Below are positions 33,701 to 45,700 of a DNA stretch of 64,000 nt, in pieces. The notes beneath the pieces were generated by a model. The model did not search any database, was not told the origin of the DNA, and saw nothing but the letters and a program-made list of their open reading frames with translations. This DNA comes from Cololabis saira (lineage: Eukaryota; Chordata; Actinopteri; Beloniformes; Belonidae). The translations under genes were made by a program, and so were the position numbers. Each line of letters begins with the position of its first letter. Position 1 is the first letter of the stretch. Where the stretch lies: NCBI RefSeq assembly GCF_033807715.1, contig NC_084590.1, positions 6,066,827 to 6,130,826 on the forward strand, given 5' to 3'.

Positions 33701-36700
33701 CCCGGCCGGGTCCCACGGGCAAAGACCCGGCCACCAGGCGCTCGCCTACGAGCCCCAACCCCAGGCCTGGCTCCAGGGCGGGGCCCCGGTGACGCCGATC
33801 CGGGCGACGTAACGGTCCTTGATTTGTTTGTCATCATGAAAGGCTTGTGAACCGCTCTTAGTCTGGCCCGTCACCCAGGACCTGTTTGCCATGGGAGTCC
33901 CTACCAGGGGCGAAAGTGCCCCCGACAACATAGCTCCTAGGATCACTCGGGCACACAAACCCCTCCACCACAGTAAGGTGGCGGTTCAAGGAGGGGTCAA
34001 AGCGTTAGTGAACTATGCAAAAAAAGACACGAAATAGTCTTCGCAGGCCGAAAAGCAACAGACGCGGTGACCTTTGACACTTCCGAAGGTCACACAGATC
34101 TGAAACTCCGCACAGTGGATGAAAGTCCCTTCCTGATACAGAGTCTAGAATTTCAGCCTCCTAGCTCAAAGCGTTTGTGAACTATGCAAAAAAAAAACAC
34201 AAAATAGTCTTTGCAGGCCCGAAAAGCAACAGACGCGGAAGTGTCAAAATGACCTTTGACACTTGCGAAGGTCAAACAGATCTGAAACTCCGCACAGTGG
34301 ATGAAAGTCACCTCCTGATACAGAGTCTAGAATTTCAGCCTCCTAGCTCAAAGCGTTAGTGAACTGTGCAAAAATAGACACGAAATAGGCCTCATAACAA
34401 TACATAACAAACCTCCTGTGCCTACTGAGCATTAATAACATGTCATAATCGAAGGAGAACTAATTAAAACGGATGTCCTTAACATGAACCTATTGTATTA
34501 TTGAATTATCAAGGACACTTTCGTGTTTTTGTGTTTAGAAATGTTAAAGATATTAAAAGAAAACCATGCCACAATGAGGAAAATACTGTGGCGAACAAGT
34601 CGTGCCCAGAGCGTGTCTCGAACCACAGTCTCCCAGACCACAGTCAACTGCAATAACCAGTCGGCCAAATGCTGATGTGTGGAGGAAGGGCAAGGCCTTA
34701 TCTTATCTGTGGTCGCTACACTATGTTCCAAAAAGTATTGTTTTTAATGCACAAGATACGGCATTTTACGTTGAATTCTATTGTTCAGGTTTTAAAATTC
34801 TAGCTAAATACATAAAAAAGGGAGGTGAGGTATGAGCTTCATAACAAAACTTCTGTGCCTACTGAGCATTAATAACATGGGGTTAGCCATAGAAAGGGGC
34901 GATAACAGCCTCCTGCGCCTACTAGTAGGTAGAGTAGGGCCCTACTGGCCCATATCTATGGGATGATTGTTATCGTTTTGTCCTTCATTCAATGGTATGA
35001 CAGCAGTCAAATCGGGTGACAGATCCCATTGACTTCGCATAGTACTATATCCGTGGTGCTCCCATTAAAACCTCAATAAAACACTGCTAAAACAGTGTTA
35101 AAAACATGCTTTTACAAACTGACAGTAACAAACAGTACCTTGCGCAACAAAAACTCATAATTTAGCCACTAAAACAAAGAATAATATATAGATAATAATA
35201 ATGTCATATCCGTGTATATATCACGACAACGGTATCTATTGATTTGCATTGTACAATATCCGTGGTGCTCCCATTAAAACCTCAATAAAACACTGCTAAA
35301 ACAGCGTTAAAAATGTGCTTTTACAAACTGACAGTAAAAACAGTACCTTGCGCGACAAAAATGCATAATTTAGCCACTATAACAAAGAATAATATATAGA
35401 TAATAATAATGTCATATCCGTGTATATATCACGACAACGGTATCTATTGATTTGCATAGTACTATATCCGTGGTGCTCCCATTAAAACCTCAATAAAACA
35501 CTGCTAAAACAGCGTTAAAAACATGTTTTTACAAACTGACAGTAAAAACAGTACCTTGTGCGACATAAACGCATAATTGAGCCACTATAACAAAGAATAA
35601 TATATAAATAATAATAATGTAATAATTTGTGTATATATCACGACCACGGATCCCATTGACTTTGCATAGTATTATATCCATGGTGCCCCATTAAAACCTC
35701 AATAAAACACTGCTAAAACAGCATTAAAAACATGTTTTTACAAACTGACAGTAAAGGCTGAATTATGGTTCTGCGTCAAAACGACGCCGTGTCTACGGCG
35801 TGTGGTTTTTGTACACGCAGAGGACACGCCGTCACATGCGCCGTCAGTGACGTGCACCTCCTGAAAATTGTAACTACGCGTCGAGGAGACGCCGACCACA
35901 CGCAGACCGAGAGGGCTGTGATTGGTTCGTTTGAAAGCGAAGCATTTCCGGTTTCCGGTTTGAAGCAGTAGTGAACTTCCAGGGCTCTTTTCTTCGTTTA
36001 TATGTGATTTTTTTTGTTTTTGTTTTTTGCACAATAGTTGTCCTTATTTCTTTGATTTACTGTGACCGGAAAAAGTCGGATAAACCATTCAGAAAAAGAT
36101 CGCTAACTAGTGGCCGCGGGGGGTACTGCACCGCGACCAAATGGAGAGACGGAGAAGTCCGAAGGATTCGTGACGACGTCACGGGTGCGCCGTGTGCTCT
36201 GCGTGTGTGTGACGCAGAAGTATACCCGCACTTTAACAAACAGTACCTTGCGCGACAAAAACGCATAATCTAGCCACTATAACAAAGAATAATATATAAA
36301 TAATAATAATGTCATAATCCGTGTATATATCACGACCACGGATCCTATTGACTTTGCATGGTACAATATCCGTGGTGCTCACACGGAATTATACCACTTT
36401 CCTTGTTGGTACCACGGAAAATAGTGGTGAGAGGTCGTGGGCATTTCACAGATTTTTGTGAGATCAGGTTGTTCTTTCCTGTTCAGAAGGAATTTGATAA
36501 AGGTTTCGTGTCTGTTTCTTTATCCAGGACCTGAAGATGTCAGATTGGTTGGAGGGTCCAGCCGGTGTGGTGGCACACTGGAGATGAAACAGTGGGGGGA
36601 ATGGAAACCAGTGTTTACAGATTATTGGAAACTTCGGTTTTCAGGTGAAGTGTGTCGACAGCTGAACTGTGGCTCCCCCATTTCAACTAAAAGAATGAAA

Positions 36701-39700
36701 ACCTCTCAGAGAATCATCTGGACATTCAGACCCAACTGTGATGACCCCACTTTCACCAAATGTTTTACCAGGCACAAGTATTCCTCTGATTCAATAGAGA
36801 TAACCTGCTCAGGTAAAACTGCAATATTATCGGACTCATCCTTGGAGTGACTGAATTTGTATTGTTGATTAAAAAGAAACAAATAGTACAAATGCGTGAG
36901 GAGTCAAGAACGCAGCCAATCAAACATCCTGAAAGCACACGACAGGAAAACACAAACAGCAGCAATCATCTGGCAAACGTGAACGTCACAGGAATGTGTC
37001 CTCAGCATCACATTCTTAAAGCAGCACAATGTAACTTTCAGCTTTTGTTGAGTTTGGCGGCTCCTTTGGACAAAAGTGGTAGTGCTTTACCAGAAAGAAC
37101 ACTACATTTCCCATGAGCACCAGCGCGTACTGCCGGAAAACTCCTGTCCCCGTCACTGCATTTGTTTTGATAGTGAATGAAATAAGACGGGACGGACTTT
37201 CAAAACTACTTTTCTGTTTTCAGCGGTCATTTGCAGGATGGATAGCGAAGAGGTGATGTATCTATTTTTGGCTAAACAATATAATATGACGATCACCAGG
37301 ACGATTTTTGAAAATCACTAAGTTCAACTTGGTTTTATTAGTGAAGTCACCCCCGCCCCCCCCGTCCTGTTTCAGCCAGATAATGCGCCCCAAACTACAA
37401 ACGTTTTTTAGAGGGACTTCATCATAAATTAGTAGTCCAACATACTTACTGACAAAATAAAAAAATACTTTATAACCTGTGAATAACTGAATGCCCATTC
37501 CTTATATTTTGCAGATCAGCCCTGCACAATTTTACAGTTCTCAGGAAAAATACTAGAACCCAAGACAAATCCCCTGTATGTCAAAACATTCTAATGTTGA
37601 TTCTTATTGAACATAGAACTCTACATTTACATTTGTATCATAACAATTCTGTCTCTCTTGTCGGACATCCCTCCTCGTCTTTCAGCTCACGCCAGCGAGT
37701 GAACGCCGGGCCAATGTTTATTCTTGTCCGGGCATTTAGCTTGTTACTCTCCCGCTTTCTTTTTTTCGCCTCCTCCGATAAAACTTTTATTTTCTTCGTT
37801 TTTTCCGCTGCTTCAGCCATGATACCAGCTTCTGCTGAGCTCTGCGCTCCACGCCCCGCCCAGCTTTGTATCGACTACGAATGGGGAAGGAGGGGGAAGT
37901 GACGTATGCCGTAAAGCAGTCAAAGCCGTAAAAATGTGTAGTTTTTTAGTGTGGCAGGGTTCCTACCATGCTCCTCAAAGTTACATAGTGCCAGTGAAGG
38001 CGATACAGACCCCTCAGACCATGACAGAGGTTCATTAAACCTGTTGGAAGTTGATGTTCCATCACAATGATGATGATGAAATATTAGATTAAGGTGGAAA
38101 AGTTACATAGTGCTGCTTTAAACAAACGTTTCGTTGTATCCTTTTGATTGATATGCGGTAGTTACATTTACAGGGATAAAACATTGCCTCAAAGGAAGCT
38201 GTGTAGTCTGACCTGCAGCTTTGAATAAACAACTTGATGTCCACAATTTATATTTTGTTATATTTTGAAGTGGAGTCAGGAGTCAGACAATTGGCTTATT
38301 GGAAATGGATGTATGTGTTTCTGCAAACAGGAGGTTCTGCACATATTTACCTCAGGAAAGTCGCATGTATCAAAATGTTAGAAATAAAGATTCAGCAGGA
38401 AGTGGAAATGTGTGCAGGAGTAATTGTTTTTTTGTTTGTTTTTTTGTGGGGGGAGGGGGAGGGGTGTTCTAAATGTTTCTCTATCCAACACATCTTCCAC
38501 CTTTTCAGCTGTACAGAACACACATGTAGTTCTGTAAGAACCCTGAATACTAGTTAACCCTTGTGCTGTCTTCGGGTCAAGGAAGGAGGAAGAGAGGAAG
38601 GGAGGAAAGAAGGAAGGGAGGAAGAATGAAAAGAAGGGAAGAAAGAAGGAAGGGAGAAAAGAAGGAAGGAAGGAAGGAAGGAAGGAAGGAAGGAAGGAAG
38701 GAAGGAAGGAAGGAAGGAAGGAAGGAAGGAAGGAAGGAAGGAAGGAAGGAAGGAAGGAAGGAAGGAAAAAGGAAGGGAGAAAAGAGGAAGGGAAGAAGGA
38801 AGGAAGGGAGAAAAAAGGAAGGGAAGAAGGAAGGAAGGGAGACAAGAGGAAGGGAGAAGGAAGGAGAGAGCAGGAGGAAAGAAGGAAGGAGAATTAGGTC
38901 ATTTTGACCCAAAGACAGTACAAGGGTTAAGTGATAACGTCACTCCTAACTGGTCGATTGGCAGTCAAAGTGTTGCTATTTTCTTTTTCTCTGGTTCCAG
39001 ACTCAGTCAGGCTCGTGAACGGGTCTAACTGGTGCTCAGGCAGACTGGAGGTGAAGTCTAACCAGGTGTGGTCTTCAGTGTGTGAAGAAGACTTTGATCG
39101 GCAGGATGCTGAGGTGGTCTGTAAGGAGCTCGGCTGTGGAGCTCCGTCAGACCTCCAGGGGGCGCTCCATGGAGAAAAAGAGGCTCCAGTGTGGAGCAGA
39201 GCGTTCCACTGTGAAGGTCATGAGTCTTCTCTTCTGGACTGTGAAAGCTCAGGACTGAAAAGAAACACCTGCCCCCCTGGTAAAGCTGTGGTACTCACCT
39301 GCTCAGGTACAACTGCAGCTTCACTGTTTGTATCTTCTTACCTTTAACCCTTGTGCTGTCTTTGGGTCAAAATGACCTAATTCTCCTGTTCCTTCTTTCC
39401 TCCTGCTCTCTCCTTCCTTCTCCCTTCCTCCTTTCTCCCTTCCTCCCTTCTTTACTCCCTTCCTTCTTTACTCCTTTCCTTTTTTCTTTTCTCCCTTCCT
39501 TCCTTCTTTTCTCCCCTCGTACATTCTTTCCTTGTTTTCTCCCTTCACTCTTTTTATCCTTCCTTCCTTCCTTCCTTCCTTCCTTCCTTCCTTCCTTCCT
39601 TCCTTCCTTCCTTCCTTCCTTCCTTCCTTCCTTCCTTCCTTCCTTCTTTTTTCCCTTCCTTCCTTCTTTCCTCCCTTCCTTCATTCTTTTTTCCCTTCCT

Positions 39701-42700
39701 TCCTTCTTTCCTCCCTTCTTTCCTTCCTTCCTCTTTTCTCCATTCCTTCCTTCTTTTCTCCCTTCCTTCCTTCTTTTCTCCCTTCCTTCCTTCCTTCCTT
39801 CCTTCTTTTTTCCTTTCCTTCCTTCTTTCCTCCCTTTTTTCCTTCCTTCTTTTCTCCCTTCCTTCCTTCTTTTCTCCCTTCCTTCTTTCTTTCCTTCCTT
39901 CCTTCTTTCCTTCCTTCCTTCTTTCTTTCCTTCCTTCCTTCTTTTCTCCCTTACTTCTTTTCTTCCTCCCTTACTTCCTTCTTTTCTTCCTTCCTTCCTT
40001 CTTTCTTTCCTTCTTTTCATTCTTCCTTCCTTCCTTCTTTTCTCCCTTCTTCCATTCCTCCTTCCTTGACCCGAAGACAGCACAAGGGTTGAGTCCTGGT
40101 CTTTAACCAAAATCATGTGTTTGCTCAGATCCTGTTGATGTGAAGTTGGTGGGCGGAGCCAATAGATGCACCGGTCAACTACAGGTGAAACACAGTGGAG
40201 TCTGGAGACCAGCGTTTGATATAAACCGTGGATGGAACCAGAAGGTGTCCGATTTCGTATGTGGACGTTTGGACTGTGGTTCATCCGTCACAACAGCAAT
40301 AAGAGAGCATCAAGAAGAACTTGTGTGGTGGATCAGTTCTCACTGCATCGAGATTAAATCAATGATGGGGGAATGTGTGATGCTAAAGGGCGCGTCAAAC
40401 CCTTTCGTCCTGGAAATCACCTGCTCAGGTAACATATTTGGTGTCAGTGGCCATGCCTCACTGTCAGTAGTAGAATTATTGAAATGAAACGCGAAGGAGA
40501 AGAGGGGTTTGTCTTTGTGTCTCCAAACTTTATCTCTATGGTTTTTACTTTCAACAAGACTGTCCATTTTCAACAAGATGACAAAAAAGTTGGTTGTTGT
40601 TGGTTTGTGATTTTCATGAGCCCGGTCACGTCAGAGGGTAAGAGCGTCCAGTACGTAAGTCGCGGTGTTCTACCAGATTAGGAAAAGCTTTGATCTGAGA
40701 TGTTGTAGGTGGAATTGTGACGGTGATCTCACACGTGATATATCAACCAAAACTGCTGATGTCTTTGTCTTTTAAAAGCTGAAACAGCCCTATGCACCAT
40801 GCAAATTAGTGTCTACATCAGTATCCCAGGTTGTAAAAATCCATCTGATTGATCAAATATATTATTGGCATTTATAGAGTGAAGGTGCAGCGCTTTTAAA
40901 ATAGTAGTTTTCCATTTCCTGCAATTTTTTTGTTTATACGACATCAATGTGGCTATGATACTTTTTTGGTATATTACTGTGCCACCCTACTTGATTTGGA
41001 ATTTTAGTCTAGAGTATGGAGGAAGGAAGGAAGGAAGGAAGGAAGGAAGGAAGGAAGGAAGGAAGGAAGGAAGGAAGGAAGGAAGGAAGGAAGGAAGGAA
41101 GGAAGGAAGGAAGGAAGGAAGGAAGGAAGGAAGGAAGGAAGGAAGGAAGGAAGGAAGGAAGGAAGGAAGGAAGGAAGGAAGGAAGAAGGAAGGAAGGAAG
41201 GAAGGAAGAAAAGAAGGAAAGAAGGGAAAAAGAAGGAAGGAAAGGAGTAAAGAAGAAGGGAAGAAGGAAGGAAGGGAGAAAAGAGGAAGGGAGAAGGAAG
41301 GAGAGAGCAGGAGGAAAGAAGGAAGGGAGAATTAGGTCATTTTGACCCAAAGACAGTACAGTACAGTAAGGGTTAAAGGCTTGTGTGAACTTTACTTGGT
41401 TTCCAGGTGTATTTATACAGTAATAAAATAAATTCTTGAGGTTCCCAATCTTTCCATCATCTCTCCATCCTCCTCTTCTCTCCAGCATCCACAGGCCCTG
41501 TCAGGCTGGTGGGGGGACCTGACCGGTGTTCAGGCAGACTGGAGGTGAAGTCCAGCCAGGTGTGGTCTTCAGTGTGTGAAGAGGACTTTGACCGGCAGGA
41601 TGCTGAGGTGGTCTGTAAGGAGCTCAGCTGTGGGGATCTTTCTGTCCTCCGAGGGGCGGTCTACGGAGAAACAGGAGCTCCGGTGTGGAGAAGAGAGTTC
41701 CACTGTGGAGGCAACGAGTCATTTCTGCTGGACTGTAACAGAACCAGCTCTGCTGTAAAAACCTGCCACCCTGGAAAAGCGGCTCATGTCACCTGCTCAG
41801 GTAGAGGAGGAGCTGCAGCTTTCATGCTGTTCACGGCTCTGCTTCCTTTATTCATTACTTTTCTGTCTCTGGTCCAGAGGTGTCAAGTAACAAAGTACAA
41901 ATACTTCGTTATCTTACTTAAGTAGAAATTTTGGTTATCTATACTTCACTGGAGTAATTATTTTTCAGACGAATTTTTACTTTTACTCCTTACATTTTCA
42001 CGCAATTATCTGTACTTTTTACTCCTTACATTTTAAAAACAGCCTCGTTACTCTATTTCATTTGGGCCTTTAATAAAAACTATCCAGTTAAATTGCTCCA
42101 TCCGGATAGAGTGAATTTGGTTGTGGTTGTTTCAGATGTTCTTGTCCAGTTTTGTTCTTACATCCGTTCCCTCAGATTCCTGCAACTAAACTTGGATGTA
42201 CATTCCAATAAAGGTTAGGATAAATGATAACATGAACATGAAGTTTGACTTTTTGCACCATTACAATACTTATAGGCAACTAGTCATCATATCTGCTGCT
42301 CTCTGAAACACATGTTAATGCTCAATAGTACACATATATGCTTCTTTAATATATTTGCATTATACTAAGATGCATTCATTTTCAATGGCTTTTGTCCTTA
42401 ATGGCTTTTTTCCCCCTTACATTACTTTTACTTTTATACTTTAAGTAGTTTTGAAACCAGTACTTTTATACTTTTACTTGAGTAAAAAACTTGAGTTGAT
42501 ACTTCAACTTCTACAGGAGTATTTTTAAACTCTAGTATTTATACTTCTACCTGAGTAATGAATGTGAATACTGAAGACACCTCTGCTCTGCTCACATCAA
42601 GAGTACGTCAGGTTGGTGGGAGAGAACAGCCGCTGCGCTGGGACGCTGGAGATGTTTTATCGAGGAGAGTGGAGACCAGTGGTCAACTGGGATCCTGTCT

Positions 42701-45700
42701 GGAACCAGAGCTCCACATCTGTGGTGTGTGCACAGCTGGGCTGTGGTACCGCGGTGTCATCGAGCACACGTGAATCTACAGACAGACCCGTGTGGTGGAT
42801 CAGGTCCTCCTGTCTGCACTCAGCATCGTCCCTGCAGCAGTGTCTAACTCTGACTGTTTTCTCTGAAATCTTTTACCGCCTTGAGGTGATATGCTCAGGT
42901 AACTCAACTACACTGAACATTTCCATCACATGTTTACCTTTTACCAGAATCCTTATTCCACTGCAATGTTTTGTTGGACTGTTTATTTTGGATTACAGCC
43001 ACAGTTACTTGATGTTTTTTAATTCGGAATTAAATCATTCCGAATTAAACTATTTTCCTTTGAGTTTACATGGCAATAGTAATTCCGAATTGAGGTTTAC
43101 ATGGAAAACACATTGGATCGGCTTTTTCCAATTCCTCTTAAGCTGGGCATACACTGTGAGATATTTTAAATCATTTGAGACTGTCCCATCTCACACTGCA
43201 CGACTAGATCGCGGAGTTCAAAAGTTCACAGCCCAAGATTTATGGTCTCACACTGTACGTCCCGGTGCTCTGATGCTCCGTCTGCTCACACTATACCATC
43301 ATAATCCTCCCGTCGGACTTCTGTGTACTGGAACTCGAGGACGGTTTTGGGGCAGGGGTGGGCTGTGCCCAACCAATCAAAGGTTATGGGGATCCTTTAT
43401 TTTTTTTATAATTTAATTTTTATATATATATAAAAAAATCCCAAAATATCTGTACTGTTTCTGATTGGGTGGGCACTGCGCATCATTTTTAGACACAACA
43501 ATGAACGCATACCGCAAAAGTTGTGTCTCGGCGGAGGGACCCGGCGTCCCAGCAAAATGAGCACTTTTTGTGTTCAGAACAGCGCAGAGCGCACACTGTT
43601 AAATAGCAACATTTATAAGGCGTTATAAATAACAGGGGGGCTGTGCCTGGGCCGGGACTCGTGTTTGCAGAGGCAGATTGTGACTGCTTTGCCCTGAAGG
43701 CTGATTTATGGTTCTGCGTTACACCAACGCAGAGTCTACGGCGCAGGGTACGCGGTGACGCACACCATACGTGGGAAATGCAGTCTTTTTTTCTGCTATT
43801 AAAACATGATTTGTAATGTGAATTTGCAACACTTAAACTACAAATAATAGTTTTTGACGTGACATCAGAGATTGTGCATGCTCTCTGTGAAAGGATGAGT
43901 CCAATCGGGTCGTAGCTGCTTCAACTGTGCGATTCCTTCACGAGGAGCGATCAGGATTTCAAACACGCTTGATTTTCTTGCGACCTCACGATTTGTGATC
44001 GGGAGCTCGTCGTGAGGTGTTAATCTCTCGTCGTGAGGTGGTAATCTCTCGTCGTGAGGTGTTACTCTCTCGTCGTGAGGTGTTAATCTCTCGTCGTGAG
44101 GTGTTACTCTCTCGTCGTGAGGCGTTACTCTCTCGTCGTGAGGTGTTACTCTCTCGTCGTGAGGTGTTAATCTCTCGTCGTTACCCCACGTACACTGCAC
44201 GAGGCACGAGCAACGATTGGGTCAAAATCCGTCCCGATCCAAAAAATAGTCGCACGACTGGAAAATCAAAACGAGCCGATAATCGCACAGTGTCTGCCCA
44301 GCTTTAAGGTCTGGGGGTTGGGAAGGTTCTGATTGGATAGGGGGGCGGAAGTTACTTACTTACTTACTTTCAAAAGCTCACAATTTTGATGTTTCCTGTT
44401 TCCATCTGTTCTTGTAATTATTTCCAGGTCCTCCAAGCTATTTATTAAATAAATGATCTCTGCTCTTGACCACCGTTTACTGCGTGCTGCATCTTGAAGC
44501 TTTGTTTGGAAAACCAGCCCAGCAGGAATATAAGCGTCAAGGAGACAGACGGGCGAGGGAACGAGCAGAAAGAAAGACCAGAATTAATTTAAAGAGGAAT
44601 GAGTTTATACATGATCGTGGAATTATTCTATTTGGATTTAAAATCGGAATAAACCAGCCACTTACTTCGGAATTAAGTTTAATTCGGAATGGCCATTTTA
44701 ATTCGGAATTAGGTGTTTACATGGTCATTTGTACTCATTTTAAATCGGATTTAATTTTAATTCTGAATTAAAGAGGAATTCAACTTCCCATGTAAATGCA
44801 CACTTTGATATAGTTTCAAGGGGACCTATTATGAAAAACAGGTTTTTTCTTTCTTTAACATATATAAAGTGGTCTCCCCTCAGCCTGCCAACTCAGAGAA
44901 GGAGGAAAGAAACCAAGTTCTGCAGTGTCTGTACAGCCGCCCGGATGATCGTCCAGTGTGATGTGCATCTACGAGCCAATAAGATTCTGCACATTTTCGT
45001 TATGTAACCAAAATGCAAACCACGCCCACAACTATAAAACCGTGTAACTGCATGCGAGCGTCCGACTATCACGTAGTACTGCGTGACATCGGACGCTCTC
45101 TGTCCATCTCCCTCCAGCAGCTGCCACTTTATTGAGGTTTTTATCGTGAAATGAGGAGGAATCATAGAGATAACTTCTCATTTCAACTAACTGGATCAGC
45201 CGTTCCTCATCCGTGACTGTTTCCTACAGCGCTTTCAACCGGCTTTCAACGCGAGCGACAGGAAGAAAATAGAAGCAGGGCGTCCGACAAATGTTCAGCT
45301 CAAAACGTCGCTGCGTCGCTGCGGCCAGTTAGGACAGTCCAATAGAAAATAAAGCAATGGAATTGATTTTGTCGCTGACGTTCGCTCGCATCGCATGCAG
45401 TTATGACACGGTGTAACTCCGCCGGCCGGAGTTTCAGCCATTTTTTCGTAGCGGTGTATCGCGTTATTCAGGCAGCCAATCAGCACAGAGCCTCATTATC
45501 ATAGCCCCGCCCACTCAGAATCCTGCATAGAGAAGGAGGTTAGAGACTGGGAAGATAAAGACATGGTTTAGAGGCTGAATTTCTAATTTATTTAACAAAA
45601 ACAATCAAAAGCTTGGGTTTAAGACATTTAAGGCCTGTTTAAAATAGGGATTAGATGCCATAATACGTCCTCTTTCAATACGTTTTTTGTACTCTAAGCC

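Larger units (their letters stand above)
30660..33996 (-). mobile_element. Rex3 (RTE-clade LINE), near full length
   Basis: Flanked by a 13-bp duplication TCAAAGCGTTAGT (30647-30659 and 33997-34009). The minus-strand 5' end includes CCTTACTGTGGTGGAGGGGT. The binding sequences of the classical Rex3 RT primers are present (CGGTGACAAAGGGCAGCCCT at about 31556 and TGGCAAACCGGGGTGGTGGT on the minus strand at about 32020). It encodes endonuclease and reverse transcriptase in two frames. Length 3,337 bp. Confidence 0.95.
30480..34376. repeat. ~165-bp tandem repeat interrupted by Rex3
   Basis: Units at about 30485-30659, 34009-34165 and 34171-34355 share GGTGACCTTTG(A/G)CACTTCCGAAGGTC, CCGCACAGTGGATGAAAGTC, CTGATACAGAGTCTAGAATT and CAGCCTCCTAGCTCAAAGCG. 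Rex3 sits between the first and second unit. Confidence 0.8.
27945..36471. mobile_element. 8.5-kb hAT-like composite element with satellite arms
   Basis: The left end CAACCTGATCTCACAAAAAT and the exact inverse at the right end are flanked by an 8-bp duplication TTCTTTCC (27937-27944 and 36472-36479), as in hAT-superfamily insertions. Terminal inverted homology extends for at least about 100 bp (including ACCTCTCACCACTATTTTCC). Inside are a ~211-bp tandem array on the left (28020-29760), its inverted counterpart on the right (35030-36380), inner inverted arms (about 29750-30010 and 34770-35045), a ~165-bp tandem repeat, a Rex3 and a Harbinger MITE. No transposase is seen. Confidence 0.8.
43018..44795. 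mobile_element. MITE with TTAATTCGGAATT subterminal repeats (outer element)
   Basis: Left part has TTAATTCGGAATTAAA and GTTTACATGGCAATAG; right part has TTTAATTCGGAATGGCC and GTGTTTACATGG and ends near CCCATGTAAATGC. Interior repeats of CGGAATTA in both orientations. Exact ends uncertain. A second element is nested at 43140-44304. Confidence 0.55.

Noticed and set aside
31341..33850. Plus-strand ORFs overlapping Rex3
   Set aside because: Shadows of the GC-rich minus-strand endonuclease/RT frames.
43865..44307. PHDERVT-type and SRREVL-type repeat proteins
   Set aside because: 21-bp minisatellite inside a MITE.
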